This document shows, in pieces, positions 1 through 8,451 of a stretch of DNA of 64,000 nt. Position 1 is the stretch's first letter. Every line of letters starts with the position of its first letter. The notes beneath the pieces are model-generated. The model was not told where the DNA came from. It worked only from the letters and a program-made list of their open reading frames with translations, and ran no database searches. The translations under genes and the position numbers were made by a program. Origin of the DNA: Halalkalibacter urbisdiaboli (GTDB lineage: Bacteria; Bacillota; Bacilli; Bacillales; Bacillaceae_D); NCBI RefSeq assembly GCF_002156385.1, contig NZ_MVJM01000001.1, forward strand, positions 393,583-457,582, read 5' to 3'.

Positions 1-118
1 ATGCGACATCATATACAAACAAAGGTGTCCCAAATTCCTTTGCAAGCTGTACTGTGTCAACCCCACCAATTTCTAAATGTCCACTACTATTTATTCTGCT
101 TGTTCCATGCATAAACAT
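1..118 (-). CDS. lysA: Diaminopimelate decarboxylase, N-terminal part cut by window edge
   Basis: Partial gene running off the left edge; about 39 codons are visible. The translation begins MFMHGTSRINSSGHLEIGGV and continues with DTVQLAKEFGTPLFVYDV, which closely resembles the start of B. subtilis LysA, the PLP enzyme that makes lysine from meso-diaminopimelate. The ATG at 118 is preceded by AAGGAG with an 8-nt gap. lysA next to the spoVA operon is also the B. subtilis order, which supports the call. The catalytic part lies outside the window, so intactness cannot be judged. Confidence 0.88.
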   Translation of the reverse strand, partial: MFMHGTSRINSSGHLEIGGVDTVQLAKEFGTPLFVYDVA

Positions 119-172
119 GTTGATCTCTCCTTTATTTTCCCTAACTCGCTGGTGGCGGTCACCTGCCGCCGC

Positions 173-324
173 GCATAGTTCGCGCGGCTATACAAACCTT
201 TACAACATGAGCCTCCCTCTGGTCGGCTGCCGCCACGCATAGTTCGCGCGGCTATACAAACCTTTACAACATGAGCCTCCCTCTGGTCGGCTGCCGCCGC
301 GCATAGTTCGCGCGGCTATACAAA
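173..324. repeat. Tandem GC-rich 64-bp repeat, about 2.4 copies
   Basis: The unit beginning GCATAGTTCGCGCGGCTATA recurs at 173, 237 and 301, an exact 64-bp period; the third copy is partial. Copies one and two differ mainly by one base in the CGCC(A/G)C boundary. Its GC content is far above the flanks. On the minus strand each unit contains GGCGGCAGCCGAC followed by AGAGGGAGGCTCA, a core also present in the tandem repeat at 39756-39914. It lies between lysA and spoVAF and encodes no convincing protein. Confidence 0.85.
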
Positions 325-661
325 AAGCAGCTAATGTTGTTACACTAGCTGCTGTAAATTCGCACAAGAGTAACCTCGATAGAATAGTCCTCCACTGACA
401 CAATCAGTGACAGTCCGTTGCTTGTTCAGCAACGACCCAGCGATGCTGTTCATTGGCATTCACATACATGCTTCGGCAAATTGACCTTTCCACTTAGCTC
501 ATCACTACCAAACGCTCCCATAAGTGTACTCATTCGCTTTGCGCCTCTACCCCATATATTATGAGGATAAAATAAAATTGTCGATATTAACTTTAACATA
601 ATCAGGATAATGCTTCAACCCTAACTCTCCTCCTATTCCCTTCCTATTCAATCCAAATAAA
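325..661. other. Intergenic stretch lysA-spoVAF, no gene recognised
   Basis: About 340 bases with no convincing coding sequence on either strand. Two short inverted repeats are visible (CACTGA/TCAGTG near 393 and GTTGCT/AGCAAC near 417). A short minus-strand reading frame near 451-534 has no recognisable similarity and no good ribosome site, and may be decayed sequence. Confidence 0.4.
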
Positions 662-702
662 AGATTGTTCCAAAAGGGTGATTTTTCCTTTTGAAACAAT
701 CT
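662..702 (-). terminator. Rho-independent terminator of the spoVA operon
   Basis: Arms AGATTGTTCCAAAAGG and CCTTTTGAAACAATCT pair over 16 positions with one mismatch. On the minus strand the hairpin follows the spoVAF stop directly and runs into TTTTATTT. Confidence 0.85.
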
Positions 703-710
703 CGAAAACA

Positions 711-2195
711 TTACTCATTTGTACCTGACCTTTGCTTAACCGGATCTTGAGGATTGACAATGCTTGGTCTCCAGCGCATCGACGGCACAGTCGAACGAAT
801 AAGAATCTGCCAAATAGCAGGAGGATCAAATGGTAAAAATGGCCATAAATATGGCTTGTTAAAGGCTTTAATTGATACAAGTAATAAGAAAAAGATCGTT
901 GTGCCGATAATAAAGCCAGGAGCTTTAAATATTACAACAAGAATGAGTAGCATCATTCTTGCCACCCGTAAACCAACGCCAAGCTCATAACTTGGTGTCG
1001 CAAACATACCGATCGCACCTAGAGCTACATATAGAATAACCTCTGGGGTGAAATAACCAACTTGGATGGCGATTTCCCCGATGAGTAATGCAGCAACTAA
1101 ACCTAGTGCTGTCGCTAGCGGAGAAGGAGTATGAATAGCAGCCATTCTTAATAATTCAATCCCTAATTCCGCAAAAACAATTTGTAAAAAAATAGGAATG
1201 TTATTTGTTTCCTGTGGCCCAATAAAGTCTAATCCAGCTGGTAGTATTGTCGGCTGTATGACTAATAATAACCAAAAAGGTAAAATAAATAGTGAAAATA
1301 AAATACCAATAAACCTTGTCCACCGCACAAACGTTCCAATTGCAGGTGCTTGACGATATTCCTCTGCATGCTGAACATGATGGAAAATGGTTGTTGGTGC
1401 AATAATGACACTTGGCGAAGTATCAACCATGATAAGAATATGCCCCTCTAATAAATGAGTAGCAGCAACATCTGGTCGTTCCGTATAGCGAACAAGAGGA
1501 AAAGGGTTGACACCTTGCTTCACAATATATTCCTCAACAATTTTATCGGCCATTGTTAAACCGTCTATATTAATATCCTCAAGCTCTTTTTTGATAATTT
1601 TAACAAGGTCTGGATCCGCTATTCCATCAATATAGGATAGACAAATATCAGTTTTGGAACGTTCACCGACCTGCATAATTTCATGTCGTAGACGCTCATC
1701 GCGAATTCGTCTTCGAGTGAGAGCCGTGTTTAAAATAATATTTTCTGTATAACCATCACGTGCCCCACGGACAACTCGCTCTGTATCAGGCTCTTCCGGA
1801 CCACGCCCAGGGTAACTACGAACATCAATAACAAATGCCTCATCTTCACCTTCAACTAAAATAAAGACAAGCCCAGATAACATCTTTGTGATTGCATCAT
1901 CCATATTATCCGTCGTCTCAACCTGGACATGGGTTAGATGATTATGAATAGCTTTTTTAACATCAGCTGTTTTTCTTCCTCTGGCGTCTAAATCCATTAG
2001 TTCCTTTAACAGCTCAATAATATACTGAATGTCACATAACCCGTTTACAAAGTAAATTTGAATTTCTTTGTCAAGTATTGAAAGTTTACGAACACCAACA
2101 TCAAAGGACGTACCAAAACCGACCCGTTGTTTTATCAATTCCTCGTTCGCTTTAATATCCTGAGAAAACGGTGTTTTATTTTTTGCTTTACTCAT
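711..2195 (-). CDS. spoVAF: Spore germination/stage V sporulation protein AF
   Basis: A 494-residue GerA-family membrane protein, the last gene of the spoVA operon. The N-terminal soluble half carries family motifs such as [19 protein letters not shown] (about 126-145) and [11 protein letters not shown], followed by about five membrane segments from residue 290 to 450 and a short hydrophilic tail ending [13 protein letters not shown]. SpoVAF is found in the inner spore membrane and is thought to assist germinant response together with the SpoVA dipicolinic acid channel. Its start overlaps the end of spoVAEA by 8 bases, indicating translational coupling. Length matches the family. Confidence 0.95.
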   Translation of the reverse strand: MSKAKNKTPFSQDIKANEELIKQRVGFGTSFDVGVRKLSILDKEIQIYFVNGLCDIQYIIELLKELMDLDARGRKTADVKKAIHNHLTHVQVETTDNMDDAITKMLSGLVFILVEGEDEAFVIDVRSYPGRGPEEPDTERVVRGARDGYTENIILNTALTRRRIRDERLRHEIMQVGERSKTDICLSYIDGIADPDLVKIIKKELEDINIDGLTMADKIVEEYIVKQGVNPFPLVRYTERPDVAATHLLEGHILIMVDTSPSVIIAPTTIFHHVQHAEEYRQAPAIGTFVRWTRFIGILFSLFILPFWLLLVIQPTILPAGLDFIGPQETNNIPIFLQIVFAELGIELLRMAAIHTPSPLATALGLVAALLIGEIAIQVGYFTPEVILYVALGAIGMFATPSYELGVGLRVARMMLLILVVIFKAPGFIIGTTIFFLLLVSIKAFNKPYLWPFLPFDPPAIWQILIRSTVPSMRWRPSIVNPQDPVKQRSGTNE

Positions 2196-2766
2196 GATAT
2201 CCGCTCCGTTCTAAGATAATTTCCACGGCTTTTTTTGTTATCGGTGCGCCTTTTTCTACGGTATCCAGTCCTGCCATTTTTCCAATATCACCTACACCGA
2301 CAATAACTGGGATGTTAAGTTCATCCAAAACGTAAACCGTATCTCCATTTATTCTGCCTATTTCCAAATCAGCTAAACCATCTTTGTCGACTCCAAATTC
2401 TGTTAAATGCCCATAACGGTCTAGACTGATATCTACTTTTGTCCACTCACTTGAATGAGTAGCGGATGCTACAGCAATTGCCCCTAATACGTCAATCTCT
2501 GGATGAGTAGCAACATATCGCATTGCTGCTTCACCAGGCCCTTCATTACGAAATCCACAATCATCGAACATCACAAGGACTGGGTCATGAGGAGTCTTTT
2601 GAATGTGTGAGACAATCTCCTCACCCGTTAGCACGGTCGGATTTCCCCATGATTGAGTAATACAGCGTCCACCAATTTCTTTTGCTGCTTGTTCAACGGC
2701 TTTACACGCAGATTCATCCCCATCGGTGATGAGAATCACTCTTCGTTTCGTTCTCACCTTTTTCAC
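2188..2766 (-). CDS. spoVAEA: Stage V sporulation protein AEA
   Basis: A 192-residue soluble protein matching SpoVAEA (about 200 residues in B. subtilis). Visible motifs are [18 protein letters not shown] near the N-terminus, [17 protein letters not shown] in the middle and [11 protein letters not shown] near 160. It has no membrane segment and is thought to be a cytoplasmic partner of the SpoVA channel. It overlaps spoVAEB by 4 bases at its start and spoVAF by 8 at its end, so it sits tightly in the operon. Family assignment is firm; the molecular role is not established. Confidence 0.92.
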   Translation of the reverse strand: MKKVRTKRRVILITDGDESACKAVEQAAKEIGGRCITQSWGNPTVLTGEEIVSHIQKTPHDPVLVMFDDCGFRNEGPGEAAMRYVATHPEIDVLGAIAVASATHSSEWTKVDISLDRYGHLTEFGVDKDGLADLEIGRINGDTVYVLDELNIPVIVGVGDIGKMAGLDTVEKGAPITKKAVEIILERSGYHE

Positions 2767-3113
2767 CCCTTTGGTTTAAAAAACAATGCCACAAGAAAGC
2801 TAAATAAAATTGCTGAAGATATCCCTACTGAAGTGACTTCGAATACACCCATTCCAACTCCTAAAAATCCGAAACGTTCACCCTCTGCCATTGCCCCATG
2901 AACGAGAGCATGACCAAAACTCGTAATCGGAACCGTTGCACCAGCACCTGCAAAATCAATTAACCGATCATATAAGTGAAAACCATCTAGTAATGCGCCT
3001 GCAACAACGAGCGTACTTAACGTGTGAGTTGGTGAAAGCTTGGCAATATCTAGTAACAGTTGTCCGAAGATACAAATGATCCCTCCAACGACAAATGCAA
3101 TCACATACTCCAT
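2763..3113 (-). CDS. spoVAEB: Stage V sporulation protein AEB (membrane channel subunit)
   Basis: A 116-residue integral membrane protein with about four hydrophobic segments, homologous to SpoVAC (both carry the GxGxxxPxTxFxxAxxxxA pattern, here [20 protein letters not shown]). Together with SpoVAC and SpoVAD it handles Ca-dipicolinate movement across the inner spore membrane. The start chosen is the ATG at 3113, preceded by GGAGG at a 7-nt spacing; a frame extending to 3155 would overlap the end of spoVAD and begin with cysteine-rich residues not typical of the family. Confidence 0.94.
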   Translation of the reverse strand: MEYVIAFVVGGIICIFGQLLLDIAKLSPTHTLSTLVVAGALLDGFHLYDRLIDFAGAGATVPITSFGHALVHGAMAEGERFGFLGVGMGVFEVTSVGISSAILFSFLVALFFKPKG

Positions 3114-3115
3114 TA

Positions 3116-4123
3116 TTAAACCTCCGTTTCTAAGGAAACAGCATGGGCAATACAAGGTATTGATTCTTTTTGCTGAATCATTAATGGACTAAGTAGGGCA
3201 CCTGTTGCAACAACAAGAAGTCTTTTAATATTGCCACGGTTCATTTCTTTAAGCAGATGACCGTAAGTAACAACAGCAGCGCAGGCTGGACCACTCCCAC
3301 CAGCAAAAACTGGTTGATCAGGAGAATAGATCATCACCCCACAATCATCGTAATTATCATTTAACTGAATACCTTTTTCTTGTAGCAGCTTTCGTAAAAT
3401 CCCACTTCCTACACGAGATAAATCTCCCGTAACAATGTAATCATAATAGCTTGCATCTCTTTTCGTTTCTCTTAAATGAGCCTGGATCGTTTGTGCGGCA
3501 GCTGGAGCCATTGCCGCTCCCATATCAAAAGGATTCATGATCCCCATATCAACCACTTTTCCAATCGTTGCTTCTTTTACCCTAATTGCTGAGGAGTTAC
3601 TGCCAATTAAAACAGCTCCCGCTCCGGTAACTGTAAATGTAGATGTTTCAGGACGCTGGCCTCCGAATTCAGTTGGATAGCGAAATTGTCTTTCCGCCGT
3701 TGAATGGTGACTACTAGTTGCAGCAAGAACGAGTTCCCCGTAACCTCCATCAATAAGCATAGAGCCAACTGCTAACGTTTCCATAGACGTAGCACATGCA
3801 GAAAACATGCCAAGAAACGGCGTATCCAACGTTCTTGCAACATAGTTGGAAGTGACCGTCTGATTGAGTAAATCACCAGCTAAAAAAAAATCGACATCAC
3901 TTATATTGCGATTTTTCTTTTCCAAGCAAATATCGATAGACTCCTTAAGCAATTTCCGTTCAGCTAGCTCCCAGTTATCTTCTCCACAGTAAAGATTGTT
4001 ATACTTACGGTCAAAGCAATCACGAAGTGGCCCTTCTGCCTCAGTCGGCCCAACGACGGTGCCTGTTGCTTGGACATAGACTGAATTCGTAAAGCTCCAC
4101 GTTTGTTTTCCTAATCGCTTCAC
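3116..4123 (-). CDS. spoVAD: Stage V sporulation protein AD
   Basis: A 335-residue soluble protein with a thiolase-like (ketoacyl synthase III) fold. The family segments [31 protein letters not shown] and [11 protein letters not shown] are visible. SpoVAD binds dipicolinic acid and docks on the SpoVAC/SpoVAEB membrane parts. It begins just after spoVAC and its stop lies 2 bases before the spoVAEB start, consistent with one operon transcript. Length agrees with the B. subtilis protein (about 338). Confidence 0.96.
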   Translation of the reverse strand: MKRLGKQTWSFTNSVYVQATGTVVGPTEAEGPLRDCFDRKYNNLYCGEDNWELAERKLLKESIDICLEKKNRNISDVDFFLAGDLLNQTVTSNYVARTLDTPFLGMFSACATSMETLAVGSMLIDGGYGELVLAATSSHHSTAERQFRYPTEFGGQRPETSTFTVTGAGAVLIGSNSSAIRVKEATIGKVVDMGIMNPFDMGAAMAPAAAQTIQAHLRETKRDASYYDYIVTGDLSRVGSGILRKLLQEKGIQLNDNYDDCGVMIYSPDQPVFAGGSGPACAAVVTYGHLLKEMNRGNIKRLLVVATGALLSPLMIQQKESIPCIAHAVSLETEV

Positions 4124-4135
4124 AGTAAGCCCCCC

Positions 4136-4591
4136 TTATTGTATAAGCATTTTAATTAAGAGCCTCGTTAAACTAACTAGGTATGCTGAAAGAACGCCAA
4201 ATGCGATAACTGCACCTGTTAATTTAAACATGTTTGCCCCAATACCAAAAACGAGACCTTCACTGCGATGCTCGAGAGCAGCACTTGTCATAGCATTAGA
4301 AAATCCCGTCACTGGAACAAGAGATCCTGCCCCAGCAAACTGTCCAAGCCGATCATAAACACCAAACCCTGTCAAAAGCGCTGCAACTAAAATCAGTGTT
4401 GCAATGGTAGGACTCATTGCTTCCTTTTGCGTCATTGGAAAGTATGTGATATAAACATTGCTAATAAACTGACCAAGTGCACAAATGGATCCGCCAACGA
4501 TGAATGCTTTAAAGCAGTTTTTAATGACGTGACGTTTTGGTTGATAGAGCCCTATGTTTTTTTGATATTGCTTCTGTTCATCTGTTAGCAC
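4136..4591 (-). CDS. spoVAC: Stage V sporulation protein AC
   Basis: A 151-residue protein: a hydrophilic N-terminus of about 25 residues (KQYQKNIGLYQPKRHVIKNC) followed by four membrane segments. It contains GAGSLVPVTGFSNAMTSAAL, the same signature seen in spoVAEB. SpoVAC is described as a mechanosensitive channel component for dipicolinate release. It is separated from spoVAD by 12 bases and from spoVAB by 12 bases. Confidence 0.95.
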   Translation of the reverse strand: MLTDEQKQYQKNIGLYQPKRHVIKNCFKAFIVGGSICALGQFISNVYITYFPMTQKEAMSPTIATLILVAALLTGFGVYDRLGQFAGAGSLVPVTGFSNAMTSAALEHRSEGLVFGIGANMFKLTGAVIAFGVLSAYLVSLTRLLIKMLIQ

Positions 4592-4603
4592 AACCTGTCC
4601 TCC

Positions 4604-5023
4604 TTAATCTACAAAATAAATCCAATGAAACAAGGAGCCGATCACTTTTCCTAATACGATAGCCATTAATAATACAATGATTCTATCTACAATCCCTAAT
4701 CGTTTCGCTAAAATCGGAAGGACGTTTAATACTTCCGTTAATGCTGCCGCTAGCATTCCTACAAATACCCCAGCTGCTAGTCCAACTGGAATCGCGAAAA
4801 GCGGAGACATTCCTAGATTAAACTCATAAAAGCTAAACCAGGTTCCGGCTTGAGCACCGATAATAACCGCCCATTCATACGCATGAATATATTTCCCTGT
4901 TCGAGTAAGCTGTGTTAATCTCGGAACAACACCGAGCATAGTTAAAAAAGCAACAAAGCCACTTCCAACAGCCAAGCCGCCCCCAAGCCCAATAACGATG
5001 ACAGCAACGGATTCAATCACCAT
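4604..5023 (-). CDS. spoVAB: Stage V sporulation protein AB
   Basis: A 139-residue membrane protein with four predicted hydrophobic helices and the motif GLAVGSGFVAFLTMLGVVPR near the N-terminus, as in B. subtilis SpoVAB (about 140 residues). It is part of the seven-gene spoVA operon for dipicolinate uptake into the forespore. Its start overlaps the spoVAA end by 11 bases, suggesting coupled translation. Its individual role is not defined in the literature known to me. Confidence 0.94.
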   Translation of the reverse strand: MVIESVAVIVIGLGGGLAVGSGFVAFLTMLGVVPRLTQLTRTGKYIHAYEWAVIIGAQAGTWFSFYEFNLGMSPLFAIPVGLAAGVFVGMLAAALTEVLNVLPILAKRLGIVDRIIVLLMAIVLGKVIGSLFHWIYFVD

Positions 5024-5636
5024 CTAATTTCTTTATACTCTCCTTGTTTTCATGGAGACTAACGTATTGATCGAGATTTTGTTGATAATTAAACATTTCT
5101 AGCTCTAATGGGCTTGGCTCTTCATTAATTCTTTTCCTAAATAAATGGTTAAAAAATATAATCATTCCTAAGCCGAGGCCGATCGAATACGGTATTTGCA
5201 AAAGTAGCGGTTTTGCTATTTCATTTCCAGTAATTAATTGAAAGATTCGAATTTGCACTTCTCGCATACTAACATCTTCATGAAAGTTCATCAGTGCCAA
5301 TCCAGCTCCAATAAATAGAAGGAACCAAACAAACGCCACAAAAACTGGTCCCATTCGATGTTTTTTCATGTCAACTTGAATGATTGTTTGTGGCGGTCCT
5401 ATCGTCTGAATATCAAGGTTTGGATGCATCTTACGAATAACAGAGATAACCTTCATCACATCAATGATAATGACATTGTGATCCTCTGTTGTGATTTGGT
5501 GAAGAGGGACCTTTGTTACGCGAGCAAGTAAACTGTCATGTGCAATAACCTGCGCAACATCGCCAATTGTAATGCGCTGCTCGTTTTTGGCCGTCACACG
5601 ATGTCTCATTCGAACATACATTACCTCGTCTGGCAC
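5013..5636 (-). CDS. spoVAA: Stage V sporulation protein AA
   Basis: First gene of the spoVA operon, about 207 residues. The N-terminal half is soluble (VRMRHRVTAKNEQRITIGDV), followed by two membrane segments, FLLFIGAGLALMNFHEDVSM and IPYSIGLGLGMIIFFNHLF, and the conserved tail RINEEPSPLELEMFNYQQ. The start chosen is the GTG at 5636 because AGGTGG lies 8 bases upstream; a GTG at 5648 overlaps that ribosome site. The ATG at 5621 is less likely. A sigma-G type promoter lies directly upstream. Confidence 0.93.
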   Translation of the reverse strand: MPDEVMYVRMRHRVTAKNEQRITIGDVAQVIAHDSLLARVTKVPLHQITTEDHNVIIIDVMKVISVIRKMHPNLDIQTIGPPQTIIQVDMKKHRMGPVFVAFVWFLLFIGAGLALMNFHEDVSMREVQIRIFQLITGNEIAKPLLLQIPYSIGLGLGMIIFFNHLFRKRINEEPSPLELEMFNYQQNLDQYVSLHENKESIKKLDGD

Positions 5637-5674
5637 CCTATATCCCACCTTTCAGGAGTCTCATTTATACGTAA

Positions 5675-5704
5675 TAGTATGGATGATCTTGGCGAATATC
5701 ATTC
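5675..5704 (-). promoter_or_regulatory. Sigma-G type promoter of the spoVA operon
   Basis: On the minus strand GAATG (5700-5704) and CATACTA (5675-5681) are separated by exactly 18 bases. Both match every position of the sigma-G consensus as I know it (GHATR - N18 - CATWHTA). The B. subtilis spoVA operon is also transcribed by sigma-G in the forespore. Start of transcription would be near 5667, about 30 bases before the spoVAA start. Confidence 0.8.
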
Positions 5705-5735
5705 ATCGCCATTCGACCACCACTATAATAAGAAA

Positions 5736-5777
5736 GGACTACCCAAATGGCCGATTTCTCGACGTATTGAGTAGCCC
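5736..5777 (-). terminator. Probable terminator of the ZIP transporter gene
   Basis: Arms GGACTACCCAA (5736-5746) and TTGAGTAGCCC (5767-5777) pair at 9 of 11 positions. On the minus strand the hairpin follows the transporter stop and is followed by TTTCTTATT. Loop length is about 20 bases, so strength is uncertain. Confidence 0.55.
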
Positions 5778-5789
5778 CTTTTGCTGCAT

Positions 5790-6521
5790 TTAACCGAAAA
5801 TATGGCTAATATAAAGCATAATTAGTAGCCCGATAATAAACGAATAGGTTGATTCACGTTCAAAGCCATGACCATGACTTTCAGGAATTAATTCTTTATA
5901 AACGATAAATACCATAGCTCCTGCTGCAAACGCTAGACCGTATCCTATAAGTGGCTGAACAAAGCTTGCTGCAAAAAAGCCAATAAGAGCTGCCAGAACC
6001 TCAACAAACGCTGTAAGGGTTACAATTAATAACGCTTTTCCCTTTCTTACCTTCGAATTTAGTAGAAAGACTGCTAAGATTAATCCTTCAGGCATATTTT
6101 GAGCCCCAATTGCAATCGCGACAATTGGACCTAAGCTTTCGTTTTGACTTGCATAACTAAACCCCATACTCATGCCTTCAGGAATATTATGTATAAAGAG
6201 TGCGATGATCACTAATAATGATTTCGAATCAAAATAAGCAATACCTGATTCATTTTCAACATCAATATGAGGGATATTTTTTTCAATTAAATCTAAAATA
6301 ACAACACCAATTATTAAACCAATTGTTAACACAATTAATCCTGACTCTTCTAATGCTTGCGGCATTAAACCAAAGGTTGATGCCGAAACCATAATACCAG
6401 CTGTGAATGCGACTAGAATATCCTTCCACTTTTCAGATAATTGTTTTACAAAAAAGAGCGGTACTGCTCCTAAAACGGTTGCCATCGCAGCTAAAAAACT
6501 ACCATACAGTGCCTCTGTCAT
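5790..6521 (-). CDS. ZIP family metal ion transporter
   Basis: A 243-residue membrane protein of the ZIP (ZupT/GufA-like) family, which imports divalent metals such as zinc, iron or manganese. The two metal-binding helices are visible: FIHNIPEGMSMGFS (about 110-124) and GAQNMPEGLIL (about 142-152), plus KELIPESHGHG near the end. About eight membrane segments. The second ATG (6521) is preferred because GGGAG lies 8 bases upstream; for the ATG at 6527 the gap is only 2. It lies between sigF and spoVAA, which are adjacent in B. subtilis. Substrate unknown. Confidence 0.88.
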   Translation of the reverse strand: MTEALYGSFLAAMATVLGAVPLFFVKQLSEKWKDILVAFTAGIMVSASTFGLMPQALEESGLIVLTIGLIIGVVILDLIEKNIPHIDVENESGIAYFDSKSLLVIIALFIHNIPEGMSMGFSYASQNESLGPIVAIAIGAQNMPEGLILAVFLLNSKVRKGKALLIVTLTAFVEVLAALIGFFAASFVQPLIGYGLAFAAGAMVFIVYKELIPESHGHGFERESTYSFIIGLLIMLYISHIFG

Positions 6522-6700
6522 TGTCATTACTCCCTTTTTATCTAGCCCACCAAGAGACTTCTAGTTGCTATTATTTCATTTATATTTATTATATAGGATT
6601 GAAAATAGTTTAAATTGTCCGTAAAGTCAATCATTATTTTATTATTATGTATGCATTCCTCTCATTATGCGCCGTTAAAATTACTTCACATCATCAAAAA

Positions 6701-6728
6701 AAACAGTTCAGGCATGCCTGAACTGTTT
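6701..6728 (-). terminator. Terminator of the spoIIA-sigF operon (28-bp perfect palindrome)
   Basis: AAACAGTTCAGGCA followed immediately by TGCCTGAACTGTTT is a perfect 28-base palindrome. On the minus strand it lies just after the sigF stop and runs into a T-rich tract (TTTTTTTGATG). Confidence 0.85.
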
Positions 6729-6741
6729 TCCACAGGGGTCA

Positions 6742-7518
6742 TTATTGATCTCCCATTTCCTGTTTCATTTGTTCGAGAATCTTTTTCTCAAGTCTTGATA
6801 CTTGAACCTGGGAAATCCCTAGTCTTGCTGCTACCTCGGACTGTGTTTGATCTTTATAGTATCGTAAGTAGACAATCAATCGTTCACGCTCATCTAAGTC
6901 ACGAATGGCTTCCTTTAACGCAATTTTGTCGAACCATTTCGTTTCTGTTTGATCAGCAATTTGATCTAGAAGTGTGATTGGATCTCCATCATTTTCATAT
7001 ACTGTTTCATGAATAGATGAGAGGGACCGACTTGCTTCACCAGCAAATACAACCTCCTCTGGTGTAATGTCTAGCTGTTCAGCAATTTCATTAATAGTTG
7101 GAACACGTCCTAATGTTTTCGTCAAATCATCCTTCATTTTCCGAATCTTATTGCTTAGCTCTTTAATAGAACGGCTAACCTTTACCGTACCGTCATCACG
7201 GAGAAAACGTTGAATTTCCCCGATAATCATCGGTACCGCATATGTTGAAAATTTGACATCATAGCTTAGATCAAATTTATCAACAGATTTTATCAGTCCG
7301 ATACAACCGATTTGAAATAAATCATCAGCTTCATAGCCTCGATTCATAAAACGTTGAACGACAGACCAAACTAGACGTGTATTCTTGTTCACGATTAAAT
7401 CTCTCGCCTCGACATCTCCCGCCTGACTTCTCGCAATCAATTCCTTTACTTCACGATCTGAAAAATGGGCTTCCTTCTTCTGTTTCCCTTGCTTTCCTTG
7501 TTTTACCTCGACATCCAT
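6742..7518 (-). CDS. sigF: RNA polymerase sigma-F factor (forespore)
   Basis: A 258-residue sigma-70 family factor, nearly identical in key regions to B. subtilis SigF: region 2 (RLVWSVVQRFMNRGYEADDL), KFSTYAVPMIIGEIQRFLRD, region 3 around RVPTINEIAEQLDI and region 4 helix-turn-helix QSEVAARLGISQVQVSRLEK. It directs the first forespore genes after septation. Start chosen at ATG 7518 (MDVEV, as in B. subtilis) with AAGGAG 8 bases upstream; the TTG at 7524 is less likely. Held inactive by SpoIIAB, encoded just upstream. Confidence 0.97.
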   Translation of the reverse strand: MDVEVKQGKQGKQKKEAHFSDREVKELIARSQAGDVEARDLIVNKNTRLVWSVVQRFMNRGYEADDLFQIGCIGLIKSVDKFDLSYDVKFSTYAVPMIIGEIQRFLRDDGTVKVSRSIKELSNKIRKMKDDLTKTLGRVPTINEIAEQLDITPEEVVFAGEASRSLSSIHETVYENDGDPITLLDQIADQTETKWFDKIALKEAIRDLDERERLIVYLRYYKDQTQSEVAARLGISQVQVSRLEKKILEQMKQEMGDQ

Positions 7519-7530
7519 AGGCAAAACTCC

Positions 7531-7971
7531 TTAATTACAAATCGCTTTGCTATTTGTAAGGTGTTTTTTTAAATACACCGTCGTCCCAATCATCGGTTCA
7601 GAGATGACTTTGATCTCATCCATGAAATTTTCCATAATCGTAAAGCCCATTCCCGAACGTTCGAGCTCAGGTTTTGTCGTAAACAGAGGTTGGCGAGCCT
7701 CATCAATATCGGAAATTCCCATTCCTTCATCACGAATCGTTAATTCGATCATTCCTTGATCAAGCGTTACATGAATATAGACCATTCCATCAGGTTGATT
7801 ATGATACCCATGAATAATCGCATTCGTTACAGCTTCGGAGACAACGGTTTTGATTTCTGTCATTTCATCCATCGTAGGATCAAGTTGAGCTATAAATGCC
7901 CCAACTGTTACACGAGCAAAAGACTCATTTTGACTTTGTGCTGAAAATTTAAGATCCATCACATTTTGCAT
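7531..7971 (-). CDS. spoIIAB: Anti-sigma-F factor / serine kinase
   Basis: 146 residues, same length as B. subtilis SpoIIAB. A GHKL-type ATPase with the N-box [13 protein letters not shown], the G1 box [15 protein letters not shown] and the ATP-lid region [20 protein letters not shown]. It binds sigma-F and phosphorylates SpoIIAA, keeping sigma-F off in the predivisional cell. It follows spoIIAA by 3 bases and precedes sigF by 12, in the usual order. Confidence 0.97.
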   Translation of the reverse strand: MQNVMDLKFSAQSQNESFARVTVGAFIAQLDPTMDEMTEIKTVVSEAVTNAIIHGYHNQPDGMVYIHVTLDQGMIELTIRDEGMGISDIDEARQPLFTTKPELERSGMGFTIMENFMDEIKVISEPMIGTTVYLKKHLTNSKAICN

Positions 7972-7974
7972 AGA

Positions 7975-8325
7975 TTATGCCACCCCCAACGTTTGCAGAG
8001 CAAATTGTTCACTTTCTTCCAAACGAATAATTTTGAACAATCCCGACATTTCAAATAATCGTTTCACAGCAGGCGAAATTGCACAAACGACCATTTCGCC
8101 CCCATTTCCTTTTATCTGCTTATATCTTCCTAAAATAACACCAAGACCAGAACTGTCCATAAATGATAGCTGCTCTAGATTTAGTAAGATATGTTTGATG
8201 TCGGCATCTGCAAGTTGAGCCTCAACCTGTCCTCTTAATTCTTCGGCTGTGTGATGGTCTAGCTCGCCTTCTAAACGAACGAGCAATACACTACCTTTTC
8301 GCTCTAAATCGATGAGTAAACTCAC
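7975..8325 (-). CDS. spoIIAA: Anti-anti-sigma factor
   Basis: A 116-residue STAS protein. The phosphorylated serine lies in [18 protein letters not shown], identical to the B. subtilis site, followed by [20 protein letters not shown]. When dephosphorylated by SpoIIE it displaces sigma-F from SpoIIAB. The GTG at 8325 is preferred (GAGGG about 10 bases upstream and protein start MSLL, like B. subtilis MSLG); the GTG at 8334 sits directly against the ribosome site. Confidence 0.95.
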   Translation of the reverse strand: MSLLIDLERKGSVLLVRLEGELDHHTAEELRGQVEAQLADADIKHILLNLEQLSFMDSSGLGVILGRYKQIKGNGGEMVVCAISPAVKRLFEMSGLFKIIRLEESEQFALQTLGVA

Positions 8326-8382
8326 TATCTTCACTCCCTCTAGGTCGTATTACAGGTATCCCTGCTATTTCTTGATAGAGAG

Positions 8383-8412
8383 AGTTTCGCTTTCTTTTTA
8401 TCCAATCCCTTC
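8383..8412 (-). promoter_or_regulatory. Candidate sigma-H/Spo0A promoter of spoIIAA-spoIIAB-sigF
   Basis: On the minus strand GAAGGGATT (8404-8412), 12 bases, then AGCGAAACT (8383-8391). The -35 matches the sigma-H consensus RNAGGAWWW at 8 of 9 positions; the -10 keeps GAA of RNNGAATWW but differs at two later positions. TTTTGTC just upstream resembles part of a Spo0A box. In B. subtilis this operon uses sigma-H and Spo0A~P, so the position is right, but the match is imperfect. Confidence 0.42.
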
Positions 8413-8451
8413 TCGATGACAAAACTAGTGTCTATTCGTAAAATGTTGTGC

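Noticed and set aside
173-324. CRISPR array
   Set aside because: Two to three identical direct repeats with no distinct spacers and no cas genes.
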